From: Nocardiopsis alborubida
GTDB lineage: Bacteria; Actinomycetota; Actinomycetes; Streptosporangiales; Streptosporangiaceae
DNA: 64,000 nucleotides
NCBI RefSeq assembly: GCF_012396365.1
Contig: NZ_JAAXPG010000004.1
Coordinates: 186,001 to 250,000, forward strand
Direction: 5' to 3'
Part shown: positions 23,570-31,559 of the stretch, piece after piece
Layout: each line of letters opens with the position of its first letter
Position numbering within the stretch: the stretch's first letter is position 1
Position numbers and translations under genes: made by a program
Notes under the pieces: generated by a model
Told to the model about the DNA's origin: nothing
Database searches by the model: none
Seen by the model: only the letters and a program-made list of their open reading frames with translations

Positions 23570-24754
23570 ATGGACGCCACCGCCGTGCCGCGGCCCGACA
23601 CCGGGCGCAGGCTCGCCCCCGACCTGGCCAGGGGGTTCATGCTGCTGCTCATCGCGATGGCCTACGCCGGGGTGTACGCGGGCGCGGGTTTCGGCACCGA
23701 CGTGTCCGGCGAACCCCTGCCGGACCGGATCGCGGCCCTCGCGACCACGCTGCTGCTGGACAACCGGGCCTTCCCGATGTTCGCGATCCTCTTCGGCTAC
23801 GGGATGGCGTGGATGGTCGCCCGGCAGACCGCGCGCGGCGCGCGTGAGGAGGAGGTCCGCCGCCTGCTGCGCCGCCGCGGGGCGTTCCTGCTGCTGTTCG
23901 GGTTCGTCCACGCGCTGCTGGTGTTCCCCGGCGAGATCCTGACCTCCTACGGGCTGGCGGCCCTGGTCACCGGGTGGCTGCTGCTGCGCCCGAACAGGGC
24001 GCTCGTGCGCGCCGCGGCCGTGTTCGCCGCGCTCTACGCGCTCACCGTCCCCCTGGCGATGGTCGGCATGAACCTCGGGCGGCTGACGGCGGGGGAGGAG
24101 GCGTACGCCGTGGCGGGTTACCTGACCGCCGAGGACTGGGTGACGCGCCTGGCGGGGCTCCCGTTCAGCCCGCTGGTGGTGGCGCTCGCCTACCCGCTGT
24201 TCCTGCTGGTCGTCCTGGGCTACCTGGCGGGCCGCGCGGGCCTGCTGGACGACCCGGAGGCGCACCGCGCGCTCCTGGTCCGGATCGCCGCGGCGGGTGT
24301 GGCCGTGTCCCTCGCGGGGGCGCTGCCCTCCTCCCTGACGGCGGTCGGCGCGCTGGAGCCGGGCGCGGTGCCGGGCGGGCTGCTCATGGCGCTCCAGGTG
24401 CTGACGGGGGTGTGCGGCGGAGCCGGGTACGCGGCGCTGTTCACCCTGTGGGCGATCCGGCTGGAACGCGCACCCGGGCCGCTCACCCGCGCCGTCGCGG
24501 CGGTGGGCCGGCGCTCCCTGACCTTCTACATCCTCAACTCGGTGCTGGTGGCGGTGGTCCTCCACCCCGACCTGGTCGGCCTGGGCACGCGCGTGGGCGG
24601 TGCCGGTGCGCTGGCCGTGGCCCTGCTGGCCTGGCTGGTCGGCCTGGGCGCGGCCGCGTCGCTGGAGCGCGCGGGACGCCCCGGACCGCTGGACGCGCTG
24701 ATGCGGCGGCTCGTGTACGGCGGGGGCCGCGCGCGGGGCCGGACCGCGGCCTGA
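23570..24754 (+). CDS. DUF418 family membrane protein (YeiB-like)
   Basis: A 394-aa integral membrane protein of about ten helices. It begins RRLAPDLARGFMLLLIAMAYAGVYA (the R-x-x-x-D-x-x-R-G start of the family) and has FPMFAILFGYGMAWM. The DUF418 domain proper is at the C-terminus (AAVGRRSLTFYILNSVLVAVVL). Family members are related to acyltransferase-3 proteins; function is unknown. GGGAAGGGAAGAG precedes the ATG. Confidence 0.88.
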   Translation: MDATAVPRPDTGRRLAPDLARGFMLLLIAMAYAGVYAGAGFGTDVSGEPLPDRIAALATTLLLDNRAFPMFAILFGYGMAWMVARQTARGAREEEVRRLLRRRGAFLLLFGFVHALLVFPGEILTSYGLAALVTGWLLLRPNRALVRAAAVFAALYALTVPLAMVGMNLGRLTAGEEAYAVAGYLTAEDWVTRLAGLPFSPLVVALAYPLFLLVVLGYLAGRAGLLDDPEAHRALLVRIAAAGVAVSLAGALPSSLTAVGALEPGAVPGGLLMALQVLTGVCGGAGYAALFTLWAIRLERAPGPLTRAVAAVGRRSLTFYILNSVLVAVVLHPDLVGLGTRVGGAGALAVALLAWLVGLGAAASLERAGRPGPLDALMRRLVYGGGRARGRTAA

Positions 24755-24916
24755 GCCCGCGCGCCGGCACCACCCGCCTTGTGCGTCGGAACCCGGGGCC
24801 CGGACCGCGCACCGGAAGCCCGGGGCCGGGAACCCGGACCGCGGAGCCGGGCCCGCGCTCTGACGGCCGGTACGCGCGGTCGGTACCCGAGCGGGGCCCT
24901 GCCGACTGACGGGAAC

Positions 24917-25408
24917 TCAGCGAGAGCTGTACCGGGGCGTCGCGCGGTGGAGTGCGCGTCCGCCGAACGTGTCCTGCTCCTCCGCCTTCCGGCGGGGGAC
25001 GGGAACGCCGTCGGCGGGGCGGACGCCGTTGTCGCACAGCGCCAGCCAGTCGCCGCGCGCGGGAACGAGCGCGAGCACGACCATGGTCAGCCCCAGGGAC
25101 GTGAGCAGCGCTGACGCGAGCATCATCTCGGGGGTCGCCCAGAGCTGGTGGTGGCCGTGGGTGTCGAACCACAGCGACGTCCGGTGGTGCAGGGGACTGC
25201 CCGCCAGGGTGGTGGTGATCTCGGCGGTCGCCAGGAGGGCCAGCAGGGAGGCGACGGCCCCGGTGACCAGGAGGGGCAGCGGGTGCCGGGCGCGCAGTGT
25301 GCGCACCGGGATCCCGGAGTCGTCCGGTGTTCGCGGGTGCGGATAGCGGGCCTCGTTCCGCGGTCCGATCCTGGTCACGTCGCGCTTCATGTGTTCCGTG
25401 TGCTCCAT
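24917..25408 (-). CDS. Short DUF6286-like membrane protein
   Basis: A 163-aa protein with two helices, LPLLVTGAVASLLALLATAEITTTLAG and MMLASALLTSLGLTMVVLALVPA. The second matches the second helix of the DUF6286 protein at 19833-20471 almost position by position (MLASA...LGLT), with the same helix spacing. The C-terminal strand domain of the longer protein is replaced by a short basic tail. ATG 25390 (MKRDVTRIG) is an alternative start. It is convergent with the DUF418 gene. Confidence 0.65.
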   Translation of the reverse strand: MEHTEHMKRDVTRIGPRNEARYPHPRTPDDSGIPVRTLRARHPLPLLVTGAVASLLALLATAEITTTLAGSPLHHRTSLWFDTHGHHQLWATPEMMLASALLTSLGLTMVVLALVPARGDWLALCDNGVRPADGVPVPRRKAEEQDTFGGRALHRATPRYSSR

Positions 25409-25722
25409 GCGTCGTGTGGACGGGAGGCGTCCACCGGGAGGATGTCGTCATGGGAAGGACACGCGGGTGTCGTTCCACCTCACGTTAGAAGCGCTGTGCG
25501 GCACGGCACATTCCGTGTGCGCGAAGCCGGACGAGCTGGCGTCCCTGCTGGTCGGGCGGGTTTCCTGAGAGCGTCGCGACCACGGGAACGCCGATGCGGC
25601 AGCCGTTTCCGGACCTGGCCGGGAGCCGTTCGCCTCCGGAGTGGCCAGAGTCACTCTCCGTCGTTACCGGTCCTTCACGCGGGTGCGAACGGGCGCAACG
25701 TCGCCCTGGGATCTTCGGTCCC
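25409..25722. other. 314-bp divergent intergenic region
   Basis: Upstream sequence of the short DUF6286-like gene (leftward) and the ACT-domain gene (rightward). I see no repeat, operator or further coding frame that can be supported. Confidence 0.35.
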
Positions 25723-26661
25723 ATGGACGCTTCCGAAGGACGGCACGGAACCGACGACCACCGCCACGGCTTCTTCGGCCGAGAGGCGCTCGACCTGGGC
25801 ACCCTGCTCCTCGCCGCCGGTGCGGCGCACCTTGTGGTGCTCTCCCTCGGACACAGCGACGCGGGCGTCCGCGTCCTGATCACCGTGGGTCTGCTGCTGC
25901 TCGCGGTCTCCGCGGTCCACCGGTGGCGCCGCCACAAGGCCGCGTCCGCTCCCCGGCCGCCCCGGGACTCCGGAGCGGTGGACGCGGCCGGGAGCGCCGA
26001 GCCGTTCCGGAGTGCGCCCTCGGACGGACGGTCCGCCGGGGGCGGACCCGCGGTGTCGGACGGCTCCCCCGGGGGGAGGGAAGCGGCGCGTGCCCCGTCC
26101 GACGACCTGCTGTGGAGTGTCCGCGTGACGGTCGCCGACGTGCCCGGCGGCCTGGCCGCGCTCACCGCGCGGTTCGCCGCCCTCGGGATCGACATCCGGC
26201 TCATGCAGGTGCATCCGGCGGGGGCGGACGCCGTGGACGAGTTCTTCGTCAGCGCTCCCGCGCACGTGGGCGAGGGCGACCTGTACACCGCCGTACGGGA
26301 GGCGGGCGGACGCGACGCCGCCGTGCGCCGTGCCGACGTCCACGAGCTCAGCGACACCACCAGCCGCACGCTCGCCCTGGTCAGCGCCCTGGTCACCGGG
26401 GCGACCACGCTGGAGCGCTCGCTGCTGTCCCTGGCCTCGGCCCGGGCCGTGGAGCACACCGCCGAACCGTCCGCCGGGACGGCCCGCGAGGACCTGTCCG
26501 GCACGGTCATGACCCTCCCCGCGCCCGGCGGCGGCGTCCTGACCGTCCGCAGGGGGGCCGTCCCCTTCACCGCAGTGGAGTTCGCCCGGTGCCGGGCCCT
26601 GGCCCACGTCGCCTCGTCCCTGCACGCGCGCTCGCACAGCCCGGGCCCAGGACGGCGCTGA
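25723..26661 (+). CDS. Membrane-anchored ACT-domain protein
   Basis: A 312-aa protein. Two N-terminal hydrophobic segments (LDLGTLLLAAGAAHLVVLSLG and VRVLITVGLLLLAVSAVHRW) lead to a low-complexity linker and then an ACT domain around residues 130-190 (SVRVTVADVPGGLAALTARFAALGIDIRLMQVHP). ACT domains bind amino acids or similar small effectors. The last 100 residues contain a second, less clear alpha/beta region (LVTGATTLERSLLSLASARAVEH). The start at ATG 25723 is inferred; the upstream frame is not protein-like. Function unknown. Confidence 0.7.
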   Translation: MDASEGRHGTDDHRHGFFGREALDLGTLLLAAGAAHLVVLSLGHSDAGVRVLITVGLLLLAVSAVHRWRRHKAASAPRPPRDSGAVDAAGSAEPFRSAPSDGRSAGGGPAVSDGSPGGREAARAPSDDLLWSVRVTVADVPGGLAALTARFAALGIDIRLMQVHPAGADAVDEFFVSAPAHVGEGDLYTAVREAGGRDAAVRRADVHELSDTTSRTLALVSALVTGATTLERSLLSLASARAVEHTAEPSAGTAREDLSGTVMTLPAPGGGVLTVRRGAVPFTAVEFARCRALAHVASSLHARSHSPGPGRR

Positions 26662-26869
26662 ACCCGGTCGGGCGCGCCCCAGGCTCCCGTGCGCCGAGCG
26701 GCCCGTACCCGGGGCGGCCACTGCCAGCGCGTCCCCGTACGTCCCCATACGTCCGCCGTCGAGGAACCGCCAGCGCGTCTTCGCACGTCCGCCCGCACAC
26801 GGAGGCGGGATTCGTCCACAGGTCCTACGGGGCGGGGAGAACCGCGTGCGGGGTGGGTAAGGAGGACGT

Positions 26870-27607
26870 ATGGCAACCCCCCGATTCCTCCCGACACCGC
26901 ACCCGAAACACACCCTCCTCCTGGCCGTGGCCGCGGCGTTCGCCCTGCTCCTGGGCACCGCCGTGGCGGCTCCGGCCGCGCACGCCGCCCCGGCCCCGGT
27001 CAGCGCCGGACCGGAGCTGCGCCAGGGCAGCTCCGGAGCCGGGGTGACCGCCGTCCAGGAACGCCTCGCCGAACTGGGTTACTGGATCGACGGCGTGGAC
27101 GGCCAGTTCGGCTTCCACACCGAGCAGGCCGTCGTGGCGCTCCAGAAGGCCGCCGGGATCACCCGCGACGGCGTCGTGGGCCCCGACACCCGTGCCGCCC
27201 TCGCCGAGGGCGTGCTTCCCGAGGCCCAGAACACCTCCGGCGACCTGTTGGAGATCGACCTGGACCGGCAGCTGCTGCTGGTGGTCTCCGGCGGCGAGGT
27301 GGAGCGGGTCCTCAACACCTCCACCGGATCCGGTCAGCCCTACGAGTCCTCGGACGGCACCGAGCGGATCGCCACCACACCGACCGGCTCCTACACCGTC
27401 TTCCGCGAGGTCGACGCCTGGGACCCCGGGCCCTACGGGGCGCTGTACAGACCGAAGTACTTCAACGGCGGCATCGCCGTGCACGGGTACCCGGTCGTCC
27501 CGTCCCAGCCCGCCTCCCACGGGTGCGCCCGGGTGAGCCTGGCCGCGATGGACTGGCTCTGGGAGAGCGGCAGCATCGACGTGCACACCACCGTCCTGGT
27601 GCGCTGA
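26870..27607 (+). CDS. Secreted L,D-transpeptidase with peptidoglycan-binding domain
   Basis: A 245-aa exported enzyme. A signal peptide (TLLLAVAAAFALLLGTAVAAPAAHAAPA) is followed by a PG_binding_1 domain (LRQGSSGAGVTAVQERLAELGYWIDGVDGQFGFHTEQAVVALQ) and a YkuD catalytic domain ending in the signature SHGCAR (H217, catalytic C219). Such enzymes make 3-3 meso-diaminopimelate cross-links in peptidoglycan. AAGGAGG lies just upstream of ATG 26870. Confidence 0.92.
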   Translation: MATPRFLPTPHPKHTLLLAVAAAFALLLGTAVAAPAAHAAPAPVSAGPELRQGSSGAGVTAVQERLAELGYWIDGVDGQFGFHTEQAVVALQKAAGITRDGVVGPDTRAALAEGVLPEAQNTSGDLLEIDLDRQLLLVVSGGEVERVLNTSTGSGQPYESSDGTERIATTPTGSYTVFREVDAWDPGPYGALYRPKYFNGGIAVHGYPVVPSQPASHGCARVSLAAMDWLWESGSIDVHTTVLVR

Positions 27608-27648
27608 CCCGAAGGGGCGGCCCGGCCGTGGCCGGGCCGCCCCGCCCC

Positions 27649-29334
27649 TCACCGCTCGAAACCGCTCCTGAAGGGAAAGTAGTCGCCGAGGAACTCGTCG
27701 ACGTGCCTCTCGGCCGCCTCGTCCGGTTCCGTGGTGTCGTTCACGCAGAAGGTGTCGAAGTTGCGCTGGACCAGCAGGGCCCCGGTCCGGTACCGCACCG
27801 CGTCGAGGTCGGCCAGGTTGAGGTAGGTGTAGCGCAGACCCCCCATCACCGCCCTGCCCGTGAACAGCGCGTAGTAGTTGTGCAGGGACGACGGCACGGA
27901 GTGGTCGTCCGGGTGCCGGAACCGCGACGCCGCCGTCCGCGAGAACACCTCGGGGAACCTCTCCTCCAACTCCTGGACCACCGACCGGCGCTGCGGGATG
28001 GGCGTGTGCTTGAACTTGGACACGGGCACCCTGCCGAAGTGCTTCTCCAGCAGCGCGCCGTTGCGCTTGGCGGCGGCGTCCACGGGCTGGTCCTCCTCGC
28101 TGACCTCGCCCAGGCCGAAGCGGTAGGGGGAGGGGTTCAGCTTCACGAGCCCGTTGGGGTGGAAGAAGAGGGAGGGGGACACGGGACGGCCGAAGAACAC
28201 GTCGTCGTTGAGGTACAGGTAGTGCTCCGCCAGGCCCTCGATGTGGTGCAGTTGCGACTCGATGGCGTGCGAGTTGAACACCGGAAGGACCGACGGGTCA
28301 CCGAAGATTTCCGTGTGGTCGACCACCCGTACCCGCGGATGGTCGGTGTTCAGCCACGGCGGCGTCTGGCCGTCGGTGACGACGTAGACGTTGCGTACGA
28401 AGGGGGCGAACATCTCCAGCGACCGCAGGGAGTAGAGGAGTTCGTCCCGACTGGTGTAGCGGGAGTCGGAGGCGGAGTGCGGGTTGGCCGGGGTGTTCTC
28501 GCCGAGGTGGGCGTCGCGCTTGGCGCGCCAGGCCTGGTCGGACCCGTCGACCCAGGTGTAGACGGCGTCGACGGGAAAGGTGATGTCGGTGGCGAGTTCC
28601 CAGGTGAAGGCGTCCAGAGTGGGATGGGTCCGGTCGCCGACCCTGACCTCGGCGGTCTTGCGGGCCCTGGCGGGGATCACCTCGCTCACCGGGTTGGGCT
28701 GCGGCGCGATGAGTGATTCCCGCAGGACGTGCTCGGGCGCCACGACCCGGAGTCGGCCGAGCCTCTCCTCACGGTCGGGAGAGGCCAGGAACCGCTCGCC
28801 CTCCTGCCAGAACTCCACGGTGAAGCCGTGGGCGGGTCCGACGACCGCGGGACCCCGGTCGCCGACGACGTGCTCTCCGAGCCGGACCACCGGAGCGCGG
28901 CGGAGCCCGCGCAACCGGAGCGGGGACAGGGGCCGGTACCCGCCCGGGGTCCTCACGTACGAACCGCGGAGGCTGTAGCGGGTGGCGAGGACCGACAGGA
29001 CCTCGGCCCTGTCCTCCTCGGACACGGCGACCGAACGGTGGTACACGCCGTTGGACCGGGAGAGGAAGTAGTCGATCCCCCGCTCACGCAGGAGGTCGGT
29101 GAAGCGGTTCGTCTGTCGGGCGACGAAGTCCTCGATGTCGAAGGGGCCGGACCAGCGCCGTGCGAGGACGGGTTCGCGCCGGTAGGTCGACACGGTGAGT
29201 TCCGGGTCCCTCCTCCGGTGCCTCCATGAGACGGGAAGGAAGAGGACCTTCCTGACCGGGACCGGAACCATTCTCCTGAGTATTCTCCTGACTCTCCGGA
29301 AGTAGTAGGGAATATTCCACATGGGGGGATCCAT
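27649..29334 (-). CDS. Stealth family sugar-phosphate transferase
   Basis: A 561-aa protein with the Stealth conserved regions: CR1 DAVYTWVDGSD, CR2 SRYTSRDELLYSLRSLEMFAPFVRNVYVVTDG, with LPVFNSHAIESQLHHIEGLAEHYLYLNDDVFFGRPV, CR3 near PIPQRRSVVQELEERFPEVFSRTAASRFRHPDD, and CR4 near the end (FDTFCVND). Stealth proteins transfer hexose-1-phosphate units to capsular or cell-wall polysaccharides; human GNPTAB is a relative. The basic N-terminus (about 200 residues) is less conserved. ATG 29334 or 29322 may be the start. No other capsule genes adjoin it. Confidence 0.9.
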   Translation of the reverse strand: MDPPMWNIPYYFRRVRRILRRMVPVPVRKVLFLPVSWRHRRRDPELTVSTYRREPVLARRWSGPFDIEDFVARQTNRFTDLLRERGIDYFLSRSNGVYHRSVAVSEEDRAEVLSVLATRYSLRGSYVRTPGGYRPLSPLRLRGLRRAPVVRLGEHVVGDRGPAVVGPAHGFTVEFWQEGERFLASPDREERLGRLRVVAPEHVLRESLIAPQPNPVSEVIPARARKTAEVRVGDRTHPTLDAFTWELATDITFPVDAVYTWVDGSDQAWRAKRDAHLGENTPANPHSASDSRYTSRDELLYSLRSLEMFAPFVRNVYVVTDGQTPPWLNTDHPRVRVVDHTEIFGDPSVLPVFNSHAIESQLHHIEGLAEHYLYLNDDVFFGRPVSPSLFFHPNGLVKLNPSPYRFGLGEVSEEDQPVDAAAKRNGALLEKHFGRVPVSKFKHTPIPQRRSVVQELEERFPEVFSRTAASRFRHPDDHSVPSSLHNYYALFTGRAVMGGLRYTYLNLADLDAVRYRTGALLVQRNFDTFCVNDTTEPDEAAERHVDEFLGDYFPFRSGFER

Positions 29335-29478
29335 CCTGTTCTCGTCTTCTTGTCCTTGTTCTGGTCCTTGCGTGTGCGGGTCCCCGCTTTCGTCGCGGGG
29401 CGTGCTTCCTCTGCTCGCGTCCTCGCCGGATCCGGGCCGTGCGATGTCGGCGGTCTCCGGAAACGTACCGAATCGTTC

Positions 29479-29527
29479 ATCTACCCGAAAGCTGTGCTTT
29501 CCATGGGTGTAAATTTCAGGGGTAGAT
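29479..29527. promoter_or_regulatory. Nested inverted repeat between divergent Stealth and PP2C genes
   Basis: Arms ATCTACCC (29479-29486) and GGGTAGAT (29520-29527) lie 33 bp apart and flank a second hairpin, GAAAGC-TGT-GCTTTC (29487-29501), in unusually AT-rich DNA. Position between two divergent starts suggests an operator or leader structure. Confidence 0.4.
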
Positions 29528-29607
29528 AGCGTGCGGTCATCGTGCCTCCGAGCTGGGGGCACGGTGCCCACGACAGGACGCGCCGTCCGTGAACGGGAGA
29601 TCCGGGA

Positions 29608-30366
29608 ATGCCCTTCCGCGTCGCCACGGAGCCGGGCGATCCCGGCCGACCCAACGAGGACTTCGCCGCGGCGACCGCGACCAGTGCGGTCCTCCTGGAC
29701 GGGGCGAGCGCGCCACGGGACGTGGAGACGGGCTGCTCCCACGGGGTGGCCTGGTACACCCGGCGGCTCGGCGCGCTGCTGCTTGCGGGGGCCGACGCGG
29801 GACTCCCCCTGCGCGAGGCCCTGGCCGAGGCGATCGTGACGGCCTCCGCCCTGCACGCGGACACCTGCGACCTGGGCAACCAGGAGAGCCCGTCCGCCAC
29901 GGTCGTGGCGGTGCGGGCGGACTCCGACGCACTGGAGTACCTGGTGCTGTCCGACTCCGTGCTGCTGGTGGAGGGCGGGGCCGGAGTGCACGTGCTCACC
30001 GACACCCGTCTGGACGACCTCAGGGACGACCTGGCCCGCCGGGGGAGCCCCTGGGACGCCATCCGCGCGTACCGCAACGTTCCCGAGGGTTTCTGGACGG
30101 CGGGAGCCCACCCCCGGGCGGCTGAGGAGGCGCTGACCGGAACCCTGCCCCTCGGGCGCTTCACCGCCATGACCGACGGGGCGAGCCGGGTGGTCGACCT
30201 CTTCGGCGACCTGGATTGGGACCAGGCGTTCGCCCTGGTTTCGGACATGGGGCCGCGCGCGCTGCTGGACCGGGTGCGCGCGCTGGAGGCCGCCGACCCC
30301 GACCGGCTCCGTCATCCGCGCGGCAAGGGGAGCGACGACGCCACGGTACTGGCGTGGACACCGTGA
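29608..30366 (+). CDS. PP2C-like protein phosphatase domain protein
   Basis: A 252-aa soluble protein. Metal-binding motifs of the PP2C family are recognisable: GRPNEDF near the start, AVLLDGAS, FTAMTDGASR and the C-terminal GSDDATVLAW. The phosphatase core is short compared with typical 240-260-aa domains but complete in motifs. GGGAGATCCGGGA precedes the ATG. It is divergent from the Stealth gene; a functional link is not evident. Confidence 0.8.
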   Translation: MPFRVATEPGDPGRPNEDFAAATATSAVLLDGASAPRDVETGCSHGVAWYTRRLGALLLAGADAGLPLREALAEAIVTASALHADTCDLGNQESPSATVVAVRADSDALEYLVLSDSVLLVEGGAGVHVLTDTRLDDLRDDLARRGSPWDAIRAYRNVPEGFWTAGAHPRAAEEALTGTLPLGRFTAMTDGASRVVDLFGDLDWDQAFALVSDMGPRALLDRVRALEAADPDRLRHPRGKGSDDATVLAWTP

Positions 30367-30793
30367 TCCTGGTTACGGTCAACCTTAAATTGCATATTCG
30401 GACAAAACAATCTCGCAGCCCCGGGATCTTTCCCCCTGACGTCCCAGGTGGTCGCGTTGTGGGCGCTGCCGCGAGGGAGGACGTTTTGCCCAGTGTTCCA
30501 GATGCCCTTTGTTGCCCTTTGTGGTAAAAGCGCACAACAGTGGAAGCAGCGGCGGCGACGTCACACACGGGGGAGACCAACGCCTCTCCGAACCCGTGTC
30601 GCCAGGCGCTTTCGCGTTCCGTGTTCATCCGGTAGGTTTCTCCGTAACCGAACCGCCGGAGTTCTCCCCACAACAGCTGGTATCCGGCCTTCGTTGTTCT
30701 CTCCATCCCCCGCGCCCGCGTGTACGCCGAACAGGCGCAGCGCGTACGGGAGAACCCCCTGACGTCGATTTCGACCGGTGAAAAGGAGAAGGT
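30367..30793. other. 427-bp intergenic region, AT-richer than average
   Basis: No coding frame is supported. It begins with an AT-rich tract (AACCTTAAATTGCATATTCGG) and contains a short direct repeat, TGCCCTTTGT followed by TGCCCTTTGT, near 30504-30522. It presumably holds the promoter of the XRE-like gene. Confidence 0.35.
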
Positions 30794-31207
30794 GTGACCA
30801 CCACGGGCGTCCTCGAACCCACCGGACCGAACCGGTCCCTCGGTCACACCAGCTGGCTCGACCGTGTCCTCACGACCCCCAGCTCCGCCGTCGAGCGCCA
30901 CCCGACCGTCCGTGCCCTGGACGGCTACGAGCATCGGCCCAACCCCCTGGACGCCGGGACTCCCGCGGAGTTCCTGCTGGTCATGCGCCGCTACCTCGTC
31001 TGGGCGGGCGACTGGTCCTACCTGGAGCTGGAGTACCTGTGCGGGGCAGCGGTGCGGGCGACCACCTTCCGCGACGTCCTGGAGGGGACCCAGCTGCCCA
31101 GGTACGTGTTCCTGATGGCCTTCGTGACCGCCTGCGCCGGTGAGGACGCCGGTGAGCGCCAGCGCTGGACGACCGCCTGGCACAGGCTCCGGTCGGCCGG
31201 TTACTGA
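30794..31207 (+). CDS. Stand-alone divergent XRE-like helix-turn-helix protein
   Basis: A 137-aa protein. Residues 55-135 (TPAEFLLVMRRYLVWAGDWSYLELEYLCGAAVRATTFRDVLEGTQLPRYVFLMAFVTACAGED) match the degenerate XRE-like HTH module that in actinomycetes usually begins much larger proteins carrying NACHT, WD40 or kinase parts. Here no effector domain follows. The GTG start at 30794 has AAGGAGAA upstream. Whether it binds DNA or other proteins is unknown. Confidence 0.65.
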   Translation: MTTTGVLEPTGPNRSLGHTSWLDRVLTTPSSAVERHPTVRALDGYEHRPNPLDAGTPAEFLLVMRRYLVWAGDWSYLELEYLCGAAVRATTFRDVLEGTQLPRYVFLMAFVTACAGEDAGERQRWTTAWHRLRSAGY

Positions 31208-31559
31208 CTTCCCTCCTCCGGCCCTCTTCCCGGATTCGCACCGCACGCCCGTCACACCCGGTACCGCCGCGGCCGAATAACCGTTGAACCGGCGGCGCTC
31301 CCTTTTCCGGTGCCGTTCGGACACGCGTTGGCAGCGGTCCTTTCACGAGTCCTTCCGGTTCTCCGGTGTTCCGGATTTCTCGATCCGCCCGCGGAATTCC
31401 TCCAGCGCCAATAGCATGAGGCGCGCCCCCGCGACCGGGACGGCCGCCCTCCGCCTTCATCCCCGCGTCACCGGGCGTTCCACTGATCCATGCCCGCCCC
31501 TGGTTGGCTTCGGCGCGGGCGTGACCGCGTCCATCCCCCGGAACCACCAGGAAGCACGC
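31208..31559. other. 352-bp upstream region of the secreted choice-of-anchor I gene
   Basis: No gene is supported. A continuous frame runs through most of this stretch into the next gene, but it lacks a ribosome site and the signal peptide begins only at 31560. I see no clear operator. Confidence 0.35.

Noticed and set aside
30367..30793. Small RNA gene in the AT-rich region before the XRE-like gene
   Set aside because: No conserved stem set or terminator was found; AT content alone is not enough.
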